Assembly (NCBI GenBank): GCA_026397035.1 | Contig: JAPLVQ010000102.1 | Coordinates: 1 to 6,731, forward strand | Source: Candidatus Iainarchaeum sp. | GTDB lineage: Archaea > Iainarchaeota > Iainarchaeia > Iainarchaeales > JAAZKV01 | Direction: 5' to 3' | DNA: 6,731 bases | Part shown: one piece after another, positions 1 to 5,363 of the stretch | Position numbering within the stretch: position 1 is the stretch's first letter | Layout of the letters: each line of letters begins with the position of its first letter | Made by a program: the position numbers and the translations under genes | The notes under the pieces: model-generated | Databases searched by the model: none | Told to the model about the DNA's origin: nothing | What the model saw: only the letters and a program-made list of their open reading frames with translations

Positions 1-38
1 GGGTTATAGGGGCAGAGCAACAGCGGAGCCCCTATCCC
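1..38 (+). ncRNA. 3' end of a structured RNA, possibly archaeal SRP (7S) RNA; cut by window edge
   Basis: This stretch is far richer in G and C than its surroundings, which is typical of structured RNA in an AT-rich archaeon. ATAGGGGC (6-13) is perfectly complementary to GCCCCTAT (28-35), and GGG (1-3) to CCC (36-38) after a two-base bulge. Inside, GC (17-18) can pair with GC (23-24) around an AACA loop, flanked by purine-rich internal loop bases. The order GCAACA..GCGGAG.CCCC just before a T-tract resembles, from memory, the 3' end of SRP RNA (human 7SL has GCAACA, GCGAGA, CCCC before its end). If it is SRP RNA, the tail would pair with a 5' end outside the window. The alternative is that this is simply a terminator hairpin of an upstream gene. 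The structure is seen directly; the RNA identity is a guess. Confidence 0.4.
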
Positions 39-39
39 A

Positions 40-55
40 TTTTTGTTATTATTTT
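40..55 (+). terminator. T-tract following GC-rich stem-loop
   Basis: A run of five T followed by GTTATTATTTT directly follows the GC-rich stem-loop at 1-38. Stem plus T-tract is a plausible transcription end for whatever RNA enters from the left. Archaeal termination relies mainly on oligo-T, so the T-run alone could suffice. Confidence 0.45.
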
Positions 56-147
56 CTGGATATAATTTGCTTTTCGTAACAGTTAAAATCTCATGTTATG
101 AAGTTGTTTTTAGTATTGGGGTTTACTTTATTTTAGCAGTGATTTTC

Positions 148-1224
148 ATGCAAGGTATTATTGGTTTACTTGATTTGGATTATTTCTATGCTCAATGTGA
201 AATCTTGCGTAAGCCCGAGATTAAGAGTAAGCCGGTTGTTATTGTAATGCCTTCTTTGAGAGAGAATTCGGGGGCGATTGCAACTTGTAATTATGAGGCG
301 CGTGCGTTAAAAATCCGTTCGGGAATGCCTCTTTCGCTTGCAAAGAAACTTGCTAGTTTTGAAACTGTTTTCATTAATGCTGATAAACCTTATTATGAGG
401 ATATTAGCCAAAAGGTTTTTGAGATAGTGGACTTTTTCTGTGATAAGGTGGAGCAGGTTTCAATTGATGAGGCTTATTTTGATTTATCAAACCCTTCTGG
501 TTTTTCAAGCGCTAGAGCTGTTTGTGTTAAGATTAAGCAAAGAATCCGTGCGGAGCTTGGGCTTACTTGTTCAATTGGGGTTAGTTATAATAAGCTTCTT
601 GCAAAAATGATTGCTTCTATAAAGAAGCCTGACGGTCTTTTTGTTGTAACACAGGAAGAATCAGAGTTGTTCCTTTCAAAACAAAAAGTTACTGCTCTTT
701 TTGGAGTGGGTCCTAAATCAGAGGAGATTTTCAAAAAGTATGGAGTTCAATTGGTTTCTGATATTAAGAAGTTCAAGAGAGAGGATTTAGTTTCTTGGTT
801 TGGAGAAGCGAATGGTTCTAAGTTATTTGATTTTGCTTTTGGGAAAGATGAAAGAGTGGTTGATCCCAATCGGGAAAAGCAGCAGCTTTCAAGGATGATA
901 ACAATAAAGCAGGATTCAAGGGATTTTGAGTTTGTGCGTCAGAGTATTGATTTTCTTTCGGAAATGCTTTACAATAATATTTTGGGGTTGAAGAAGCACT
1001 TTAAGACTGTCTCATTGATTATTGTTACTGAAAAGATAGAAACTCTTACAAAATCCAGGACACTTTCTCAGCCAATTGAATCTTTAATGGATTTGAAGCA
1101 AATTGAGTACGCTTTGTTAAAGGATTTCTTGAACGAATCCCACTCCTTGGTGCGAAGAGTTGGTGTGAGGGTCTCAAACTTTGATGAGGATACTGGTTTT
1201 CAGCAAAAGCTATTTGATTTTTAG
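148..1224 (+). CDS. dinB: Y-family translesion DNA polymerase (DinB / Pol IV / Dpo4-like)
   Basis: Low-fidelity DNA polymerase that copies past damaged template bases. The 358-residue product matches Dpo4 (about 350) in length. Near the N-terminus DLDYFYAQCE (residues 9-18) carries the first metal ligand D9 and an aromatic steric-gate residue, Y14. SIDEAY (105-110) supplies the catalytic D107 and E108. CSIGVSYNKLLAKMIASIKKPDG (141-163) is the classic palm/thumb signature, and FGVGPK (185-190) is the thumb HhH. The little-finger domain fills about 243-340. The C-terminal tail FQQKLFDF looks like a sliding-clamp (PCNA) binding peptide. The frame is open back to TTG 43, but the extra 35 residues are hydrophobic and unlike the family. 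ATG 148 aligns with the family start, and an AT-rich TATA-like stretch (122-135) lies about 22-25 bases before it, so the message may be leaderless. The repair gene nth follows after 51 bases. Confidence 0.95.
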   Translation: MQGIIGLLDLDYFYAQCEILRKPEIKSKPVVIVMPSLRENSGAIATCNYEARALKIRSGMPLSLAKKLASFETVFINADKPYYEDISQKVFEIVDFFCDKVEQVSIDEAYFDLSNPSGFSSARAVCVKIKQRIRAELGLTCSIGVSYNKLLAKMIASIKKPDGLFVVTQEESELFLSKQKVTALFGVGPKSEEIFKKYGVQLVSDIKKFKREDLVSWFGEANGSKLFDFAFGKDERVVDPNREKQQLSRMITIKQDSRDFEFVRQSIDFLSEMLYNNILGLKKHFKTVSLIIVTEKIETLTKSRTLSQPIESLMDLKQIEYALLKDFLNESHSLVRRVGVRVSNFDEDTGFQQKLFDF

Positions 1225-1275
1225 ATTTAGTTAATTATTGCACCGTAAAATGATTTTGATTGGAATGGAATTAGC

Positions 1276-1944
1276 ATGGTTGAGAGTTTAGAAAAAAAGA
1301 AGTTGCATGCAAAAAAGGTTTTTTCTGAATTAAAAAAGCATTACTCTGATGTTCCTTTGCTCTTTTTACATTACAAAACGGATGCTCAGATGCTTTGCGC
1401 AATAATTCTTTCCGCCCAGAGCACGGATGTGCAGGTGAATAAAGTTACTTCCAAGCTCTTTTTGCATTATAAAACAGTGGATGACTTTGCTAGTGCAGAT
1501 TTGAAGTCATTTGAACAGGAAATTAAATCCACTGGCTATTATAAGCAAAAAGCAAAGCATGTGATTGAGTGTTTTAAGATGATTAAGGAAAAGCACGGGG
1601 GGCAGATTCCACTTAGTATGCATGCTTTAATTGAGCTTCCTGGCGTTGGAAGAAAAACAGCGAATTTGGTTCTTGCAAATAAGGGGATAATTGAAGGGAT
1701 TGCCACTGATACGCACGTGTGGCGCCTTGCTCAGAGGTTAGGTTTTTCAAAGTTTGATTCACAGGATAAGATTGAGAAGGATTTAATGGAAGTGTTTGAC
1801 AAGAAAGTGTGGCACAGAATTAACGGGCTGTTAATTTCGCACGGGAGAGCAGTTTGCACCGCAAGAAACCCGAATTGTATGAGGTGTTTTTTGAATAAAA
1901 AGAAGCTTTGCCCAAAAATAGGGGTAGAAAGGAATTATTCTTAA
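1276..1944 (+). CDS. nth: Endonuclease III, DNA glycosylase/AP lyase with [4Fe-4S] cluster
   Basis: Base-excision-repair enzyme that removes oxidised pyrimidines and nicks the resulting abasic site. At 222 residues it is close to E. coli Nth (211). ILSAQSTD (44-51) is the conserved N-terminal signature. LPGVGRKTANLVL (121-133) is the helix-hairpin-helix with the catalytic lysine K127, and ATDTHVWRL (143-151) carries the catalytic aspartate D145. The iron-sulfur cluster ligands are C194, C201, C204 and C212, giving spacing Cx6Cx2Cx7C. The usual last gap is five residues, so this loop is two longer, but all four cysteines are present. The start at ATG 1276 is the only sensible one, since nearby upstream ATGs are out of frame. 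No strong Shine-Dalgarno site is visible. An AT-rich stretch at 1226-1238 could be its own TATA box; otherwise it is co-transcribed with dinB. Confidence 0.95.
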   Translation: MVESLEKKKLHAKKVFSELKKHYSDVPLLFLHYKTDAQMLCAIILSAQSTDVQVNKVTSKLFLHYKTVDDFASADLKSFEQEIKSTGYYKQKAKHVIECFKMIKEKHGGQIPLSMHALIELPGVGRKTANLVLANKGIIEGIATDTHVWRLAQRLGFSKFDSQDKIEKDLMEVFDKKVWHRINGLLISHGRAVCTARNPNCMRCFLNKKKLCPKIGVERNYS

Positions 1945-1967
1945 TATTATCTTTTATTTTCAGCAGG

Positions 1968-1977
1968 TTTATAAATA
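1968..1977 (+). promoter_or_regulatory. Archaeal TATA box for the DUF1858/IscA-like gene
   Basis: TTTATAAATA is a near-perfect archaeal TATA box, in the gap after nth. Transcription would be expected to start about 25 bases downstream, near 1997-2000. That is after the first possible ATG (1981) and before the GTG at 2011, so this site decides the start codon of the next gene. Confidence 0.7.
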
Positions 1978-2010
1978 CGTATGAATCTAGATTCATTTAT
2001 TGGTGGTTTT

Positions 2011-2508
2011 GTGGTTGTAAAAGCGAATTATGTAAAGAAAACAGATACTTTAGGGGAAGCAATTAATAATTTCCCTGAAATTGCTCCAGTTCTTGCTCAA
2101 GCTGGACTTCATTGTATTGGGTGCCACGTTTCGGGTTACGAATCAATAGAACAAGGGTGCCTTTCGCATGGAATGAGTACTAAGGATGTTACTGCATTAA
2201 TAAATCAGGCAAACGCAAGGATTAGCGAGTTTGAAAAAATGCCAATAGTTACTTTCACAGTTAGCGCGGCAAAAGAACTAAATAAACGCCTTGGGAATAA
2301 AAAGTTTGTAAAAATCACTCAAGTCTTCGGTGGGGAGTTTGATTTTGAAGCAACTAATGAAAAAGAAAAAGGAGATGTTTTGGTTCCAGTTACTTTTGAG
2401 AAAAAGAGAATAACAGTTCTCGCTGGAAAGAAGATTGAAAGAATGCTCCATGGAATTGGAATTGATTACGATTCCAAGCAAAAGGATTTTGTTGCAAAAC
2501 GAGGATAG
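2011..2508 (+). CDS. DUF1858-type CxxC redox domain fused to a cysteine-less IscA/HesB-like domain
   Basis: Two domains in 165 residues. Residues about 8-70 match the DUF1858/TIGR03980 family (hybrid-cluster-protein-associated redox disulfide domain): TLGEAINNFPEIAPVLAQ, then GLHCIGCHVSGYESIEQGC with the conserved CxxC at C35/C38 and a further C50. Residues about 78-165 look like an A-type Fe-S carrier (IscA/HesB/ErpA): VTFTVSAAKELNKRL at its start and GIDYDSKQKDF near its end, equivalent to the family's IDYv...gF. All three cluster-binding cysteines of that family are absent, so it probably does not carry a cluster in the normal way. The frame is open from ATG 1981, but the TATA box at 1968-1977 puts the expected transcript start after that codon. 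GTG 2011, preceded by GGTGG (2002-2006), is therefore preferred. It converges with the thioredoxin-reductase-like gene. The domain calls come from remembered family patterns; the function is unknown, probably thiol/sulfur or Fe-S redox chemistry. Confidence 0.8.
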   Translation: MVVKANYVKKTDTLGEAINNFPEIAPVLAQAGLHCIGCHVSGYESIEQGCLSHGMSTKDVTALINQANARISEFEKMPIVTFTVSAAKELNKRLGNKKFVKITQVFGGEFDFEATNEKEKGDVLVPVTFEKKRITVLAGKKIERMLHGIGIDYDSKQKDFVAKRG

Positions 2509-2541
2509 ATTTGGAAAGTTTTAATCACTAAAATCAAGTTC

Positions 2542-2562
2542 AACTTTTTTTAGGTTTTTTTT
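2542..2562 (+). terminator. Double oligo-T terminator after the DUF1858/IscA-like gene
   Basis: Seven T (2545-2551) and eight T (2555-2562) lie 34-54 bases after the stop codon, as expected for archaeal oligo-T termination on the plus strand. The 15-mer AACTTTTTTTAGGTT (2542-2556) recurs exactly at 4103-4117. No comparable T-run is seen on the minus strand for the convergent gene. Confidence 0.6.
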
Positions 2563-2577
2563 AGTCAAATTTTGAAA

Positions 2578-3480
2578 TTATTTCTCTTCTTGTATATATC
2601 TTGACACAGTGTGCGCAGCTGCTGCTCCTTCCCCGATGCAAGTGGCGATTTGATAAAGTTCTTTTTTAATACAGTCCCCTGCGGCGAATATTCCTTTTGC
2701 GCTGGTTTCCATGTTTTGATTGACAATTATTCTTCCTTCTGAATCTTTTTTTACATTAATAAATTCAGTGTTTGGTTCCGAGCCGATGTAAATGAATGCT
2801 CCGGTGCATGCGAGTCTTCTTTCTTTTCCTTCTTTTGTTTTAATGATTATTGTTTCAAGCATCTGTTTTCCTTCAAATCCCAAAACACTTGCCCCGAGGA
2901 TTATTTCTGCTTTATTGTCAAGTGTTGTTTTTTTTGCTTCATCAGCGGTAAGCTCATTTTTGAGGCTTATTAAGTAAACTTTTTTTGCTATTGTTGAGAG
3001 GTAAATTACTTCGTCAACTGCACGGTTATCGCTTCCAATTACCGCTACTTCTCTTCCGCTGTACAATGGTCCATCGCATGTCGCGCAAAAATGCACTCCT
3101 TTATTCAAAAATTCCTTTTCTCCCCTTACTTTAAGCCATTTGCTCTTTGCCCCGACAGAAACAATAATTGCTTTTGATTTAATGGTTTTTTCAGATAGGT
3201 ATATCTCTTTTTCTTTCGCTTTCTCATTAATTTTGGATACTGTGTCTAGTTCGAAAGTCACTCCTGCTTTTTTTGCCTGTTCTTCAAATTTTTGCATTAA
3301 TTCCATGCCGGTTATATCTAAAAATCCAGGGTAGTTTTGGATGCTGCTGGCCCAAGTTGCTGTTCCTCCTATTAACCCTTTTTCTATAAGCACTGTTTTT
3401 AGTCCGTATCTCGCGCAGTAAATCCCTGCTGTGAGTCCTGCTGGTCCGGAGCCTATTATTGCTACATCATATTCATCCAT
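2578..3480 (-). CDS. trxB: Thioredoxin-reductase-like flavoprotein with atypical NAD(P)H-binding region
   Basis: FAD-dependent pyridine-disulfide oxidoreductase of the low-Mr TrxB type; 300 residues against about 310-320 usual. The FAD site begins at IIGSGPAG (8-15), with a second FAD motif GIFAAGDC (263-270) and the following QIATCIGEGAAAA. The redox disulfide is C132-A-T-C135 followed by DG. The nucleotide-binding half is unusual: the usual GGGDSA is replaced by GSDNRA (149-154), and the NADPH-specific HRRxxxR stretch by SLKNELT (172-178). It may therefore not use NADPH. Known precedents are the Thermoplasma enzyme and ferredoxin-dependent flavin thioredoxin reductases. The frame runs back to 3675, but ATG 3480 (MDEYDVAIIG) is where the family begins, and the extension would overlap the divergent gene. 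Its physiological thioredoxin is not in the window. The neighbouring CxxC fusion protein is a possible partner by position only. Confidence 0.9.
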   Translation of the reverse strand: MDEYDVAIIGSGPAGLTAGIYCARYGLKTVLIEKGLIGGTATWASSIQNYPGFLDITGMELMQKFEEQAKKAGVTFELDTVSKINEKAKEKEIYLSEKTIKSKAIIVSVGAKSKWLKVRGEKEFLNKGVHFCATCDGPLYSGREVAVIGSDNRAVDEVIYLSTIAKKVYLISLKNELTADEAKKTTLDNKAEIILGASVLGFEGKQMLETIIIKTKEGKERRLACTGAFIYIGSEPNTEFINVKKDSEGRIIVNQNMETSAKGIFAAGDCIKKELYQIATCIGEGAAAAHTVSRYIQEEK

Positions 3481-3512
3481 TCTTATCAGCAGGAGAATGA
3501 AAGTCTGTTGTG

Positions 3513-3520
3513 TTTTTATT
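3513..3520 (-). promoter_or_regulatory. Candidate TATA box for trxB
   Basis: On the minus strand this reads AATAAAAA, centred about 36 bases before the trxB ATG, which would give a leader of roughly 10 bases. The reverse reading of the palindromic element at 3557-3568 is an alternative and would give a leader of about 55 bases. Confidence 0.3.
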
Positions 3521-3556
3521 CCTTGCCTTTTGAATGGTTTTTGCTCTTCAAAGAAT

Positions 3557-3568
3557 AAGTATTTAAGT
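3557..3568 (+). promoter_or_regulatory. TATA-like element, leaderless promoter of the basic membrane-anchored protein
   Basis: AAGTATTTAAGT is centred about 26 bases before ATG 3589, exactly where a TATA box should lie for a leaderless transcript. Its complement, ACTTAAATACTT, is also TATA-like, so it might serve both divergent genes. Ten of its bases (AAGTATTTAA) recur in the promoter at 6038-6047. Confidence 0.6.
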
Positions 3569-3588
3569 CCGGGGAGTATTATTCTTTC

Positions 3589-4026
3589 ATGATTAAGAAA
3601 GGTGTTAAGAAAAAGAAAAGTAGTTTTTTGACCGCCGCCCAGATTGCGGAAGAGATTAGCAGTTCGAGGGTGCATATTAAAAGTCCTGATAAAAAATTGT
3701 TATCAAAAGCCGCTTTGGTTAAGCCTGTTAAGAATAGGAGTTTTGAAGGGTCAAGACAGGATGTTGTTGTTGAAACTAAAATAAATCAAGTTTCTTCACC
3801 AGAAACCGTTGTTGAGACTAAGAAGATTGTTACTGTTACTGAAGAAAAAAAGAGTCCTGCAATAGAACCAGTTATTGATAATACTGTTGTGCAGGCAAAT
3901 AATACTTTTCCTTCAAATAAGGAAGGCGGAATTATTGAGATGCTCGGCGGTCTTACAATGATACTAATTCTGATTGAAATTATAGTAATTGTCGGTGTAT
4001 TTCTTGCAGTACTTTTTTTAAAATAA
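3589..4026 (+). CDS. Small basic protein with C-terminal membrane anchor, function unknown
   Basis: I do not recognise this 145-residue protein. The N-terminus is strongly basic (MIKKGVKKKK). The middle is polar, low in hydrophobics and probably unstructured, with a short internal repeat: VVVETKI (60-65 region) and TVVETKKI (73-80). The C-terminal 27 residues form one long transmembrane helix (about 119-144) with a glutamate, E130, buried in its middle, ending in a single K. This is tail-anchored topology, with the bulk presumably in the cytoplasm. The start at ATG 3589 fits a leaderless promoter at 3557-3568. It is divergent from trxB and convergent with the membrane-bound regulator. There is no signal peptide and no catalytic motif. 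A membrane-tethered nucleic-acid- or protein-binding role is possible from the charge pattern but is not shown. Confidence 0.75.
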   Translation: MIKKGVKKKKSSFLTAAQIAEEISSSRVHIKSPDKKLLSKAALVKPVKNRSFEGSRQDVVVETKINQVSSPETVVETKKIVTVTEEKKSPAIEPVIDNTVVQANNTFPSNKEGGIIEMLGGLTMILILIEIIVIVGVFLAVLFLK

Positions 4027-4034
4027 GTATACTT

Positions 4035-4088
4035 GACTAAATTGTACGGACTAAATTATTTAATCTTAACTTGTTTAATCCTAAACTG
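4035..4088 (+). repeat. Short degenerate direct repeats, 14-15 base period
   Basis: GACTAAATT occurs at 4035-4043 and again at 4049-4057, 14 bases apart. TTTAATCTTAACTTG (4059-4073) is followed at once by TTTAATCCTAAACTG (4074-4088), differing at three positions. They fill the gap between two convergent genes. They could be remnants of slippage or a binding array; nothing assigns a function. Confidence 0.4.
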
Positions 4089-4102
4089 TTTTGCTCATTA
4101 AG

Positions 4103-4126
4103 AACTTTTTTTAGGTTAAGTTTTTT
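4103..4126 (+). terminator. Double oligo-T terminator in convergent gap
   Basis: Seven T (4106-4112) and six T (4121-4126) lie 80-100 bases after the stop of the small membrane-anchored protein. The first tract sits in the same 15-mer, AACTTTTTTTAGGTT, that forms the terminator at 2542-2556. Confidence 0.55.
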
Positions 4127-4127
4127 G

Positions 4128-4880
4128 TTATGCTCGTCTTCTTAATGTCGCCCAGCCGAGTACTATTCCAAAAATGATTGAAATCATTGTGCTGATAATA
4201 AACATTTCAGTGGTTATTCCAGGGTTTGTGTTTATTGAGCACTGAGTAACAGTATTTGTTTCGCATTGTCCTAAAGGGGTATCAGTCACTGTTTGTGGAG
4301 TCTGAGTATTATTCACTGTCTGTGGATTCTCGTTGGTGTCTGTACTTACTCCGCTTGTAATTAATTTTCCTCCTGTCACATTCTTAGGATTAGTTCCTGT
4401 TCCACTTTTGACCATGTCTTTGTTTGAAGAATTAATTGAACCTGTTGTGCTGATTGTATTCATTAATATTGGGCTTTCAATATTCATTTGCGCCGAAGTA
4501 GGTCCTGCTGAATTCACCGAACCAAATAAAGCGGATGCAAAAAATAGTACTCCTCCAAGGAGTACTACTCCTGTGCATAGGATTATTAGTACTTTAACTT
4601 CATCAAGAAGGTTTGGAGTAATTATTTGTTTTCCTTTTTGGGTGAGTTCATAATATTTCCATTTTCTTCCTTCATCAATTTGTTTAATTAACTCAGCATC
4701 AATTAGAATATCGCAGTGTTCTTTTATCGTTGAGCCGCCTAAAGAGAGTTTTTGGCTTAATTCGCTTAACGTTCTTCTTCTTTCCCCGAGACTTTTAAGT
4801 ATGCTTACTCTTGAGTCGGCGCTAAGCGCTTTGAAGCTCTTATCATCAAGAATAATTTTTTGATCCATTTGTATTACCAT
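4128..4880 (-). CDS. Membrane-anchored winged-helix (ArsR-like) transcriptional regulator
   Basis: Predicted one-component regulator held in the membrane, 250 residues. Residues about 10-88 form a winged helix of the ArsR/HTH_20 type: SFKALSADSRVSILKSL, then the helix-turn-helix TLSELSQKLSLGGSTIKEHCDIL (37-59), then a wing with EGRKWKYYELTQKG. A first transmembrane helix spans about 96-120. About 105 polar residues follow, rich in Ser, Thr, Asn and Gly, with three N-glycosylation-type sequons (N150, N167, N190) and two cysteines (C206, C214) that could form a disulfide. A second helix (about 225-245) ends in RRR, placing both termini in the cytoplasm. The outer loop may sense an external or envelope signal; that is inference. 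The start may be ATG 4880 or the in-frame ATG 4868; no ribosome-binding site decides. Targets are unknown; the adjacent membrane-protein pair is a candidate. Confidence 0.85.
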   Translation of the reverse strand: MVIQMDQKIILDDKSFKALSADSRVSILKSLGERRRTLSELSQKLSLGGSTIKEHCDILIDAELIKQIDEGRKWKYYELTQKGKQIITPNLLDEVKVLIILCTGVVLLGGVLFFASALFGSVNSAGPTSAQMNIESPILMNTISTTGSINSSNKDMVKSGTGTNPKNVTGGKLITSGVSTDTNENPQTVNNTQTPQTVTDTPLGQCETNTVTQCSINTNPGITTEMFIISTMISIIFGIVLGWATLRRRA

Positions 4881-4911
4881 TTTCCAGCAATCTAATTATA
4901 GCTGCTAATAG

Positions 4912-4920
4912 CTTATATTT
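4912..4920 (-). promoter_or_regulatory. Candidate TATA box for the membrane-anchored regulator
   Basis: Minus-strand AAATATAAG is centred about 36 bases before ATG 4880. A second candidate, TATAATTA (4892-4899), would instead make the inner ATG at 4868 leaderless. The choice between the two starts is therefore open. Confidence 0.4.
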
Positions 4921-4970
4921 CAAGTATTAATGGTGTATTTTCGTTTAAATTACTTGTTGTTTCATTCGGT

Positions 4971-5363
4971 TTAGGCAATATTTACTCTCAGCGCTTTTGC
5001 GAGGATTGTGTAAATTATTGCAGTTATTGTTCTCACAAATAGCCCCCCTATTAAGAGTATCATAAAGAGCGCTGCAAAAGGATAAATTACCCACGCGAGT
5101 TCGGATAGGGTTCCCATCATTTCAAACTTTTGGAGTAATTGATCCGCTATTGGGGCTTTTTGATCCTTCATTTGCGCAGCAATTTTATCCTTGAATTCTT
5201 TACTTCCATATCCTGCTTTGTATGCTTCAATTGTTTGGATAAATACTTGCCCTTCTGTATCGCTAGTTTTTGCTTTTAGTGCGACAGCCGCAGGGTCAGC
5301 AAGTATTTGAGTGAGCATTGTTATTTGTGCTGTTGAAATTGATTCTGATAATTGTCCGCTCAA
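4971..5363 (-). CDS. Small membrane protein, second gene of a coupled pair, function unknown
   Basis: I do not recognise this 130-residue protein. The first 85 residues are soluble and mostly helical in character, and contain no cysteine. They are followed by one clear transmembrane helix (about 89-110, WVIYPFAALFMILLIGG) and a second, shorter hydrophobic amphipathic stretch (111-125) with R111, K123 and R126. By the positive-inside rule the C-terminus is cytoplasmic and the N-terminal domain is likely outside, although there is no cleavable signal. The TTG start at 5363 overlaps the upstream stop (TTGA), indicating translational coupling. A purine-rich GGAGGAGA lies at 5380-5387 but is rather far (about 17 bases) from the TTG. 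The alternative start is the ATG at codon 16, which would lose the overlap. Confidence 0.75.
   Translation of the reverse strand: MSGQLSESISTAQITMLTQILADPAAVALKAKTSDTEGQVFIQTIEAYKAGYGSKEFKDKIAAQMKDQKAPIADQLLQKFEMMGTLSELAWVIYPFAALFMILLIGGLFVRTITAIIYTILAKALRVNIA

Noticed and set aside
43..147. 35-residue N-terminal extension of DinB from TTG 43
   Set aside because: It is hydrophobic, unlike any Y-family N-terminus, overlaps the T-tract after the left-edge hairpin, and ATG 148 aligns with the family start.
3481..3675. 65-residue N-terminal extension of the TrxB-like protein
   Set aside because: It overlaps the divergent gene and its promoter; the Rossmann strand begins directly at ATG 3480.
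4333..4653. 106-codon plus-strand open frame inside the regulator gene
   Set aside because: Lies wholly antisense to the winged-helix membrane protein; its hydrophobic character mirrors the opposite strand.
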